Shown here one piece after another: positions 55,081 through 63,086 of a stretch of 64,000 nucleotides of DNA. Every line of letters starts with the position of its first letter. Positions within the stretch are counted from its first letter, which is position 1. A program made the position numbers and the translations under genes. Origin of the DNA: Bacteroidota bacterium (GTDB lineage Bacteria; Bacteroidota; Bacteroidia; Cytophagales; Cyclobacteriaceae); contig JADFHN010000003.1 in NCBI GenBank assembly GCA_022567155.1, forward strand, positions 35,681 to 99,680. The letters are read 5' to 3'. The notes under the pieces are model-generated. The model saw only the letters and a program-made list of their open reading frames with translations. It searched no databases and was not told the DNA's origin.

Positions 55081-55798
55081 CTACTTTACTTTTTTTGCAA
55101 GTGTATCGTTATGTCGATAAATAAGTGACCTCAAATAGAGACTAATATCGCTGACATCCTTAAATCCTGCACTTATCGCTGCCTTTTCTTCTTTTCCGTA
55201 GGGTATATCTGCGCTTTCAGCAAAATGCTTGGTATCCCGGTAACCTCCAAGCGTAAAAATGTCCCAGCTGGCTCCGGTTGATTTCACAAATATCAGATTC
55301 TGAACCCGGTTTAATTCCGTTAAATACACATTTTCCATTTCCTGTTGATTGCGTAATTCTGCCTGTTTTTCCAGGGAGCGCCTGAAACATCTCCACATGA
55401 ACACAATTATTGGATTCAAATAAATACGAAACAGATTTAAAATCATTGCCATTTACAAATATGTTTTCATAAAATGCAATTAGGTTATAAAAATCATCCA
55501 CATATTCCGGTGTAAACATCTTAGGTAATTTCTTACTTCCGGAATAACATGAAGGAAGATTATTGATGTATTCATATATCACCAAATCCCAATGGTCACC
55601 CTGACTGTGACGGATGATATAAGGCTTTTCACCACCCGCTATCACTTACAGTTTTGATTTTGACTTTAACTCCTCGATAAGTTGTATCAATTTGCCCTGT
55701 GATGCCCTGAATAATGAAATTTAATATGTGTTTTGAGTCCTGCCAAGGTGGCCAATAAAGACAAGAATCATTAAAATGGCTGGTTTTGCGATCTTCAT
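55081..55798 (-). pseudogene. decayed exported protein gene (two stops, one frameshift)
   Basis: From ATG 55798 the frame gives a signal peptide MKIAKPAILMILVFIGHLGR, then TAA, RASQGKLIQLIEELKSKSKL, TAA, VIAGGEKPYIIRHSQGDHWD and YVDDFYNLIAFYENIFVNGN. A frame slip near 55375 leads into the final KSTGASWDIFTLGGYRDTKH and stop at 55081. Both halves are long and still readable, so the decay is young. Family not recognised. Confidence 0.6.
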
Positions 55799-55885
55799 GA
55801 TCTTTATTTTAAAAAACATTAACAATTTCAAAGGTAAAACGTATATCCAAATACAATCCAATCACAAATTTCAATAGAAACAACT

Positions 55886-56611
55886 ATGATGAAAAAATTT
55901 CTACCCTCTACACTAATAGTATTCTGTTTATTCGTAACTGGTAAATATTCGTTTGGACAATCGACCATTGATGCACGTGATATCCTTGATGATATCAAAC
56001 ATGGCAAGGATGTATCTTATAAGAATGTAAAGATTGTGGGTGATCTTGACTTAACATACTATTTCGAAAAAAAACACGAAGAAAAATATGAAAAGAGAAA
56101 AAGCTGGTTTGGATCGGATAATAATGTTGTTGAAGAGATCATAGAGAGTAATATCCGATTTGAAAATTGTACCTTCGAAGATGATGTCCTTGCATATATC
56201 CATGATGAATACTCTGATTATACTTTCAGTGCTTCCTTCAATAATGATGTGGTTTTCAAAAATTGTAAATTCGAAGAAAAATCAGCCTTTAAATATTCCA
56301 AATTTGATAGTAAAACGGATTTCAGCGAAAGCACTTTTAATGAAGAAGCCAATTTCAAATATGCAAAATTCAGACAATCGGCTAATTTTGGGAGCGCATT
56401 TTTTAAAGATGATGCGAACTTTAAATATGCAAGATTTAAAAATGGCCTGAATTTTTCAAATACAACCTTTGATCGTGATTTAAACTTAAAATATGTTAAA
56501 ATCGACGGAAATTTTTCATCAGCCAATATGAAAGTTAAGTACGATCTTGATGTCAAATATGTTAAAGTGAATGGCGAAAGTTTTTCAAAGTATCTGTTAA
56601 GCCAGGATTGA
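55886..56611 (+). CDS. secreted pentapeptide-repeat-like protein
   Basis: A 241-residue protein with a signal peptide (about 1-24, KYSFGQ). From about residue 85 it is built of five-residue steps of the type A-N-F-K-Y / A-K-F: FKNCKFEEKSAFKYSKF, EANFKYAKFRQSANFGSAFF, DANFKYARFKNGLNFSNTTF. This is a pentapeptide beta-helix. The last coils shift to LDVKYVKVNG. An exported pentapeptide protein with Lys/Asp-rich faces is uncommon. The role is unknown. It stands alone. Confidence 0.75.
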   Translation: MMKKFLPSTLIVFCLFVTGKYSFGQSTIDARDILDDIKHGKDVSYKNVKIVGDLDLTYYFEKKHEEKYEKRKSWFGSDNNVVEEIIESNIRFENCTFEDDVLAYIHDEYSDYTFSASFNNDVVFKNCKFEEKSAFKYSKFDSKTDFSESTFNEEANFKYAKFRQSANFGSAFFKDDANFKYARFKNGLNFSNTTFDRDLNLKYVKIDGNFSSANMKVKYDLDVKYVKVNGESFSKYLLSQD

Positions 56612-56727
56612 TTCATTTGATTTCACATAATTCAAAATTATTTACCTCCTGAATGGCGAGTTTTTCGTAAAATATTTTGCAAGGGAAAATAGTGCGATAA
56701 CAGGATGAAAATTAATTATGAAGATTG

Positions 56728-57627
56728 TTACATTCCAGCGCCCTGATTGATGAAATGAGGCAATTTCAGGTTGAGCCCGCACACTTCATTTAGTTTATTT
56801 GCCATATACTGTGCCGACACAATCGTGTCTTTTTCGCTTTTCTGATGCAGAAAAAAATATACTTCCGACAATCCGTTATCCATCCAGCATCTGATCTGCT
56901 CCGCCCAGGCGTCCATCCGCGTAAAATCGCTTGAATGGAGGCCATACCCCGCAAACCGGACAAAAGCTTTATTTGTAGTAAGACGCTGGTGCAGACAATC
57001 TCTGCGGCCTGCCGTATCGGTAATGATGAGTGTCACTTTTTGTGCTTCGAGCAAACGGTAAAGTTGTTCTCTTACGGCTCCATCACTGAACCACGCCTCA
57101 TGGCGAAGTTCTATTGCATATGGAATAGTTCCCGAAACAGTGCGAATATAATGCTGTAACCGGTCAAAATATTTTGGTGAAAAATTCTCAGGCACCTGGA
57201 GAAAAGGGAGACCAAGCAGTGAGCCGAATGCTGCAATGGCGTCAAAAAACCGGGCTGTGCTTTCTTCACATCCATTTAATCGCCTGATGTGGCTTATTAT
57301 CCGGTGGAATTTTGGGCAAAACTTAAACTCATTATCCGGAATAGTTGTCCAGGCTTCTATATGGTCTTTTTTTGTCTGATAAAATGTTCCGTTTAACTCA
57401 ATACTGTTAAAGTGGTTAACATAATTACGCAGGTAATCTGCCGGTCTGGTGCCATCCGGATAGATTATGCCTACCCATTCGCTTCTACCCCATTTTGCAC
57501 AGCCTACATACGCTTTTGCTTTTTTTGCTTTCCTGCCATTTAAAATACGGCTGTTATCCGGATTATCTGCCGGAAGCTCAAGATGCAGGTGTTCCAGTGC
57601 ATGGGCGTCAACATGGCCAAATTTCAT
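56728..57627 (-). CDS. DUF72 (YecE-like) protein
   Basis: A 299-residue TIM-barrel protein. AYVGCAKWGRSEWVGIIYPD, RNYVNHFNSIELNGTFYQTK and FCPKFHRIISHIRRL are the DUF72 hallmarks, and YAIELRHEAWF follows in the middle. All expected parts are present. DUF72 proteins lack an agreed function. The gene ends close to, but is separately spaced from, the aminotransferase gene upstream (26 bp), so the pair may be one transcript. Confidence 0.88.
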   Translation of the reverse strand: MKFGHVDAHALEHLHLELPADNPDNSRILNGRKAKKAKAYVGCAKWGRSEWVGIIYPDGTRPADYLRNYVNHFNSIELNGTFYQTKKDHIEAWTTIPDNEFKFCPKFHRIISHIRRLNGCEESTARFFDAIAAFGSLLGLPFLQVPENFSPKYFDRLQHYIRTVSGTIPYAIELRHEAWFSDGAVREQLYRLLEAQKVTLIITDTAGRRDCLHQRLTTNKAFVRFAGYGLHSSDFTRMDAWAEQIRCWMDNGLSEVYFFLHQKSEKDTIVSAQYMANKLNEVCGLNLKLPHFINQGAGM

Positions 57628-57653
57628 ACTTTTGAATAAAGCGTTTTAGATAA

Positions 57654-58928
57654 TTATCGTCTTATTACTTTTGCAACAAGAGAGGTAAAACGGTCAATTT
57701 CATCTTTATTGTTATAAATATGGGTGGAAATACGAATTGCATTCAGTTTCGATTCCGGTACAAGCCTGATCCTGAATTTATTTTCAGATGCCAGCTCTCC
57801 AAAATCTCTGTAGTGCATATCCGGCAGTCTGAATGTTACCATTGTACTCCTGCTTATTTCTTCCTCAGGCGTTAATATCTCCAGATCACCGTCCAGGTTA
57901 GCCAGGTTGTTTCGAAGCAGGGTTGCCATGCCTCTTGAATAACTTTCCACAAGAGGCATGCCAATTTCGTTCATAAATGCCACAGCTGCTTTCAGTCCGT
58001 TCGACAATGCAGCGCTTTGTGTGCCGTAGTCATACCGGTGCGCATCCGGCACATAGCCCGACAGCGTTTGTCTTTCTTCAGATATTTCCCATCCTGTATC
58101 GGAATATGCACCGATAAATTCTGTCTGTACGATATCAAACATTTCTTCCCTGACATACAAAAAACCAGTGCCTGATGGGCCCAGCAGCCATTTATGACCG
58201 CATGACGCATAAAAATCACACCCAATTTTCTTTAAATCCAATGCGATCGATCCTGCGGCATGGGCACCATCGTAAAACACCCAAATTCCTTTATCATGTG
58301 CAAGGTCTGCTATTTGCCGTACCGGAAGCAAATGGCCGGTTGTACAGGTAATGTGCGGTACAGCAATTACCCTGGTCCGGTCGGTAATCAGATCATTTAT
58401 AAGGTTCAGGCTTTCATCAGCTGTGTCGGCAGGCGTGAAAATCCTGATTTTAAATCCTTTGAGCTTCTTCTGGTTCAGCCAGGGCAGCGCGTTGCCGGCA
58501 TGCTCATGGGAGGTCATGATCACTTCATCTCCACGTTTTAGTGGCAATCCCGCAGCAATGATGTTGATGCCTTCGGTCGTATTGTGGGTAAGACTTATCT
58601 CGTGAAACGGCACGTTGATAAAGTCGGCAAGGGGTTTTCGGCTGTCTTCCTGTCCTTTATACTCACCCAGTGCATTCAGTTCCTCCATTTTTAACCGTAC
58701 GGCTTCAAGGACAGGATAGGGCGAAGGACCAATGGTACCGTTGTTGAAATACGTACGCGCATGCGTAAGCGGAAATTGCTTACGAACCTCTTTCCAGAAT
58801 GCATCTTCATCAGAGACATTCTTAATTTTCAAAAAACGCTGTCCACGGCCGTCGGCATTTACCCCTGCAAGCAACGATCCGGCGATAGTAAAAGCAGATT
58901 TTTTAATAAAACTTCTTCTTCCTGACAT
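57654..58928 (-). CDS. class V PLP aminotransferase, isopenicillin-N-epimerase-like, with Tat-type leader
   Basis: A 424-residue protein. It begins MSGRRSFIKKSAFTIAGSLL AG, a twin-arginine-type leader (RRSFIKK), so it is probably exported folded with its cofactor. LTHNTTEGINIIAAGL is the PLP phosphate site, GIWVFYDGAHAAGSIALDL holds the ring Asp, and YASCGHKWLLGPSGTGFLYV the Schiff-base Lys. Members include cysteine desulfurase-like and epimerase enzymes; the true substrate is unknown. It lies next to a DUF72 gene on the same strand. Confidence 0.85.
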   Translation of the reverse strand: MSGRRSFIKKSAFTIAGSLLAGVNADGRGQRFLKIKNVSDEDAFWKEVRKQFPLTHARTYFNNGTIGPSPYPVLEAVRLKMEELNALGEYKGQEDSRKPLADFINVPFHEISLTHNTTEGINIIAAGLPLKRGDEVIMTSHEHAGNALPWLNQKKLKGFKIRIFTPADTADESLNLINDLITDRTRVIAVPHITCTTGHLLPVRQIADLAHDKGIWVFYDGAHAAGSIALDLKKIGCDFYASCGHKWLLGPSGTGFLYVREEMFDIVQTEFIGAYSDTGWEISEERQTLSGYVPDAHRYDYGTQSAALSNGLKAAVAFMNEIGMPLVESYSRGMATLLRNNLANLDGDLEILTPEEEISRSTMVTFRLPDMHYRDFGELASENKFRIRLVPESKLNAIRISTHIYNNKDEIDRFTSLVAKVIRR

Positions 58929-58972
58929 GGCATGTCAAGATACGAAATATGTGGAAACAACAGGAAAACAAA

Positions 58973-61063
58973 TCAGCCAATATGGAAGTCAACAATTGTT
59001 GCAAGCAACATCAGGCTTTCCTTCAGATAGGTGTCGTCTATTTTCATCACCGTATCTTCTGTAGCAGTATTTTCAATCAGAATAACGGCATTTTCAATCA
59101 GAACTTCAGGATTGCTACCGGCGTTTGGTTCATCATCGGTTTTAGCTGATTCTTCCCTCCGCCTGGCTTCATTTAATGAAATGATGGTATTTTCTCTTTT
59201 TTTTCTTTTTTCTTCCAGGTCTTCAACCAATTTTCTCAAATCAGGGTTGGAATTCAGGTCTTCGATATACTCATTGTTTAATTCATCCAGCAGCATTTCC
59301 GTAACATAGTTCACCGGGCTGAAATCGGTAGGTTGAATTTTGTCCCAGGGCAAGGATGCAGGCATGGAACTTTCGCCATACAATTCAGGGTTAAAAGCAG
59401 AGGGCAAGGCAATATCAGGGGTTACTCCTACATTTTGTGTACTGCTTCCTGTTATCCGGTAGTACTTTGCCAGCGTAATTTTAAGGTTTCCATATTTATT
59501 TTCCTCATCACTATAACGAATAACCCTGTTCAGGTCGATCAGATTCTGTACGGTACCTTTTCCGAAGGACTGCTCTCCAATCACCACTCCCCTTTTGTAG
59601 TCCTGAATAGCTCCGGTGAAAATCTCAGAAGCAGATGCACTGGAACGGTTGATAAGCACCGTCAACGGGCCATCATAGTATAACCCGGAGTCTTCATCCT
59701 TCCCGATATCAATTTTATTTGACCGGTCCCTTACTTGTACAACAGGGCCCTTTCTGATAAACAACCCTGACAATTCAATAGCTTCGTCAAGGGCTCCCCC
59801 GCCATTTCTGCGCAAATCGATCAGTAATCCGTCCATTTTATCTTTTTTAAGCCCGGTAATCAATTTTTTCACATCCCGGGTTACCGAAGTGAAGTTTTTG
59901 TTGCCTTGCCGGGCATCATTGAAATTTTTATAAAAATCAGGAATGGTGATCACCCCCATTCTATACAATTTGTCGTCTTTATTAATTATATACAGCTTGC
60001 TGCTTGCCAACTGATCTTCGAGGTTTATTATATCACGCACAAGCCTTACTTCTTTGGGCATAGCCTGTGCTCCATCTTCTGCTTTCAGCACCTGCAAGCG
60101 CACTACCGTACCTTTTTTACCTCTGATTAGTTTAACCACATCGTCGTTTCGCCAACCCACAACATCCACCATTTCGCCCTTATCTCCCTGCGCCACACCC
60201 GATATTCGGTCATCCTTATGCAGTTGATTGCTTCTGTATGCTGGTCCGCCGGGAACAATGTCAACTACTACTGTGTAATCGCCTTCTTTGCCCAGGCGTG
60301 CTCCGATACCCTCCAGTGAACGGCTCATTTCTATATCGAAATTCTCAGCAGTCATTGGATTGAAATAATTGGTATGCGGATCGTAAGCTTCGGTATAGGC
60401 ATTCATAAATATCTGATATACATCCGATGGCTTATACTGGCTGATTATGGTCCTGTATCTTTTATATCTTTTATTGAGAGCTTCGCGGCTTTCTTCAGGA
60501 ATTTTACCTGCCAGCGTCATGCCCAGCGCATGGTATTTGAGCGATTTTCTCCAGTTATCGTTTTGTTGCTCGATCGCATCTGCCCAGTTCAATTCATTGC
60601 GATCGGTTTCATAGTATTCATCTTTTGTGAAATCAAAACCAACAGCTATAATGGAATCTATAAAATCCATCCTCGCAACAAAACGGTCCTGGAATTTATT
60701 ATAAATTTCAAAGGGTATTTTCAGATCACCAACTTTTATTGCATCATCAAGCTTATACCGGTAAGGTTCAAACAAGGCAATATCTTCGGCAAGAAAAAAA
60801 GACTTGTTATAATCAAGGGATGTCAGATAATTGTCGAGAATCACGGAAGAAAGCGAATCATTCAGCGAAAGTTTACTGTAGTGATAACGCTCGAGGAGTT
60901 TATTGATTATTTTCGTTTCATTCACGTATTTTTTTTCCGGATACAGGTGTTTAATCGAATCAATACCGGTTGATTCCATCCCATCGCCACGGAAAGGAAA
61001 CAGGGTAAATGAACCCATTATTATAACCAATATCACCACCAGCTTATACATTATCATATACAA
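58973..61063 (-). CDS. prc: C-terminal processing (tail-specific) protease
   Basis: A 696-residue periplasmic serine protease. There is a signal or anchor at about 5-22 (alternative starts at residues 3 and 5), a helical N-terminal domain, and a PDZ domain at about 235-325 (SRSLEGIGARLGKEGDYTVV). The S41 catalytic core carries VLINRSSASASEIFTGAIQD (nucleophile Ser) and VVIGEQSFGKGTVQNLID (general-base Lys). A Tsp-type C-terminal region (about 570-690) follows. The length fits Prc of E. coli (682). It should trim periplasmic proteins and lipoproteins. It is single in its transcript. Confidence 0.92.
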   Translation of the reverse strand: MYMIMYKLVVILVIIMGSFTLFPFRGDGMESTGIDSIKHLYPEKKYVNETKIINKLLERYHYSKLSLNDSLSSVILDNYLTSLDYNKSFFLAEDIALFEPYRYKLDDAIKVGDLKIPFEIYNKFQDRFVARMDFIDSIIAVGFDFTKDEYYETDRNELNWADAIEQQNDNWRKSLKYHALGMTLAGKIPEESREALNKRYKRYRTIISQYKPSDVYQIFMNAYTEAYDPHTNYFNPMTAENFDIEMSRSLEGIGARLGKEGDYTVVVDIVPGGPAYRSNQLHKDDRISGVAQGDKGEMVDVVGWRNDDVVKLIRGKKGTVVRLQVLKAEDGAQAMPKEVRLVRDIINLEDQLASSKLYIINKDDKLYRMGVITIPDFYKNFNDARQGNKNFTSVTRDVKKLITGLKKDKMDGLLIDLRRNGGGALDEAIELSGLFIRKGPVVQVRDRSNKIDIGKDEDSGLYYDGPLTVLINRSSASASEIFTGAIQDYKRGVVIGEQSFGKGTVQNLIDLNRVIRYSDEENKYGNLKITLAKYYRITGSSTQNVGVTPDIALPSAFNPELYGESSMPASLPWDKIQPTDFSPVNYVTEMLLDELNNEYIEDLNSNPDLRKLVEDLEEKRKKRENTIISLNEARRREESAKTDDEPNAGSNPEVLIENAVILIENTATEDTVMKIDDTYLKESLMLLATIVDFHIG

Positions 61064-61134
61064 AATTCTTTTTTGTTAATTACCATGCTTAACGGGAAAC
61101 AATTTCATTAGGTTTTGGATTATACGAAATTCGT

Positions 61135-62046
61135 TTATACTTCTGCAGGACTTTTGTCATATTCAAATTCTGTAAGAAAACTCGCTGCGTCCTCTTTGCT
61201 TTGAAAATAAAATTCAGACCTTTCTCCTTTGTTCGAAATAATTTCAATCATAATTGATTTCACTTTCCTCTCGCCTTTTAGCACATAATCTTGTGGAAGC
61301 TTAAAGTCTTTCTCTGTTTTTAAAAGTTTTCCGATTTTATGCTTTGTTGTCCGCTTGGAACTACAATATGTGCATTCATAATGCTTTAACAATTCGCCAT
61401 CCTCCGTTTCTGAAGCCGGCTTGATTATTTCTTCTTCACGTAGTTTTAAGGTCTGAAAAGTACAGGTACCGCACTTAAGTACTTCAAGATATCCGGCGTA
61501 TTTTTCAATTTTTATTTCTTTTGTTATTTCATCTACCCAGACATCGTAGTCAACAGAAAAAATGTTTTCTTCCGCTTGCATACCCTCGTCGAGATATACA
61601 TCTTCTTCCTCTTCAGTCAGGAGTTTCATTTCATTGCCTGTTGATGATATACGTGGCATATAACGCCACTTATCCAGCTTCTTCTGGATTTTGCCTGGGT
61701 TATAAAATTTCAAAATAAGGTATCCTACGTAGCCTATCAGTGTACTAATACAAGCGGTTATAAACATCCTGATAATAAACCACCACTGGCTTATAAGTAT
61801 CGTCTCTTTTTCAAACGTATTCAGAATCAGAAATACAGCTATACTAAAAGAAAGCAAGCTGTACCATACCATTTTATTTTCACGTGTTCTCAGGTAGTCG
61901 TATTTACCCTTATAATCTTTTATTGATGAAACTTTTATGAAATTTACAATCCGTATTACCAGACTTAAGATTAAGAAAATACCGGCTAAAACATATAATA
62001 TTCCAGTCAAGTTTTCAATAAATACCCTATAGCTCTCGTTATCCAT
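61135..62046 (-). CDS. membrane protein with a cytoplasmic zinc-ribbon-like domain
   Basis: A 303-residue protein. Membrane helices lie at about 10-34, 58-76 and 86-112 (YSLLSFSIAVFLILNTF, FITACISTLIGYVGYLILKF). The soluble part has CGTCTFQTLKL and YECTYCSSKRTTKHK, two CxxC knuckles that would bind one zinc ion. The last 35 residues (MIEIISNKGERSEFYFQSKE) form a small beta structure. I do not recognise the family. It lies between prc and the hairpin repeat. Confidence 0.7.
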   Translation of the reverse strand: MDNESYRVFIENLTGILYVLAGIFLILSLVIRIVNFIKVSSIKDYKGKYDYLRTRENKMVWYSLLSFSIAVFLILNTFEKETILISQWWFIIRMFITACISTLIGYVGYLILKFYNPGKIQKKLDKWRYMPRISSTGNEMKLLTEEEEDVYLDEGMQAEENIFSVDYDVWVDEITKEIKIEKYAGYLEVLKCGTCTFQTLKLREEEIIKPASETEDGELLKHYECTYCSSKRTTKHKIGKLLKTEKDFKLPQDYVLKGERKVKSIMIEIISNKGERSEFYFQSKEDAASFLTEFEYDKSPAEV

Positions 62047-62331
62047 TAATTTCAGTTATTTAGTATATATTATCACAATGAAAGGTTCAATAATCAGCAT
62101 AATAGCACCATTTTTTACTTTAAAATTTCACAATAATATAAAACAATTTCCATACCACTTCCATTGGTTGGTTATGTATAAAATAAAACCTGGTGATTTT
62201 TGTATATTTTATTAATTTTTCAGAAAATTAACAAATTCTACTCAATGGTACTTACTACCTGGAGATAGAATGTCTTCAGTAAAATAAATGAATTGCCGGA
62301 TAACTAAATTCAAAATAATATTCACTGATAT

Positions 62332-62406
62332 TTAAACCCAAAAAGTTCATTAGAACTTTTTGCACGAAGTGCAGGCGATCCCGCCAAGGCGGGATGCCCG
62401 GGTTAA
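62332..62406. repeat. serial-hairpin repeat element, partial copy
   Basis: 75 bp with only one or two differences from 47206-47279 (TTAAACCCAAAAAGTTC..., GCACGAAGTGC, ATCCCGCCAAGGCGGGAT, CCGGGTTAA). The second half of the element is absent. It directly abuts the N-terminally truncated propeller fragment. The rest of the gap 62047-62331 is AT-rich with no gene. Confidence 0.7.
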
Positions 62407-62669
62407 TGCTTCATTCGCCTGTTACTTCATCAGATATAAGTCCTGATCAATCGGAAATAGCGCTTTTATCGTATGGAAAGGTTATGTTGCTCTGTGCAAC
62501 GCATGACGAAGACGGCAGACTTTCTTTTACATCCTACAGATGCCGTATGTTCTTAAGATCAGGCCAGTCGGAGGCAATCATGTATCTGGTCAATGATCAC
62601 ATGCTTATCACAAATGAAAAAGGAAAAATGTTTATGATGACTAAAAAATTCAGAAATGAGAAGAAGTAA
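62394..62669 (+). pseudogene. beta-propeller protein C-terminal fragment, 5' end replaced by a repeat
   Basis: An open frame of 91 codons whose first four codons (MPGL) come from the hairpin repeat. The rest reads SPVTSSDISPDQSEIALLSY GKVMLLC ... MYLVNDHMLITNEKGKMFMM, the last blade of a WD40/SdiA-like propeller. No signal peptide and far too short, so I read it as truncated. It ends at 62669. Confidence 0.55.
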
Positions 62670-62850
62670 GCGCTCTATTCTGCTGACATTTTCTGTTTTT
62701 CTGGTTTTAGCATGCCATTCTGCTCCCATTCGGGATAGCAAAACAAACCGGAATGAATTCAGACTGTCTTTTTATAAATTTTCAAAACACCTGACAAAAG
62801 TCACTTATCATTTTAAAAACATGTTTTACCTTTGTGCCCAAATTATTTAG
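62656..62850 (+). CDS. possible small lipoprotein (doubtful)
   Basis: 64 codons beginning MRRSKRSILLTFSVFLVLAC, a good lipoprotein signal with lipobox LVLAC. The frame then runs through the feoA promoter to 62850, so the mature part is probably shorter or not real. It overlaps the end of the propeller fragment by 14 bp. Confidence 0.25.
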   Translation: MRRSKRSILLTFSVFLVLACHSAPIRDSKTNRNEFRLSFYKFSKHLTKVTYHFKNMFYLCAQII

Positions 62851-62863
62851 AAAGATTCTAAAT
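62827..62863 (+). promoter_or_regulatory. feoAB promoter and palindromic operator
   Basis: TACCTTTG at 62827-62834 fits TAnnTTTG. The expected transcript start (about 62841) lies just before a perfect palindrome, ATTTAGAA-AGA-TTCTAAAT (62845-62863), which ends 4 bp before the feoA ATG. The site is placed for repression. Its shape suits an iron-dependent regulator of the DtxR or Fur type, which is expected for ferrous iron import. Confidence 0.6.
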
Positions 62864-62867
62864 AAGA

Positions 62868-63086
62868 ATGAAGACACTTGCATCATTAAGAAAAGGTGAA
62901 ACGGGCATAATAAAGCAGGTACGTGATTCAATCATCACGCCAAAGCTGCTTGACATGGGCTGTTTGCCAGGTGAAGTCGTAAAAGTGAAGTACTTTGCCC
63001 CCATGGGAGATCCTATGTGTGTGCATATATCAGGATACGACCTTGTGCTTCGTTTGAATGAAGCTGAAAAAATAGAACTGGAATAG
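62868..63086 (+). CDS. feoA: FeoA ferrous iron transport accessory protein
   Basis: A 72-residue SH3-fold cytoplasmic protein. TLASLRKGETGIIKQVRDSI, LLDMGCLPGEVVKVKYFAPM GDP and YDLVLRLNEAEKIELE cover the whole FeoA family. Its stop codon is followed at once by the GTG start of feoB (TAG|GTG), so the two are translationally coupled. It modulates the FeoB channel or GTPase. Confidence 0.93.
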   Translation: MKTLASLRKGETGIIKQVRDSIITPKLLDMGCLPGEVVKVKYFAPMGDPMCVHISGYDLVLRLNEAEKIELE

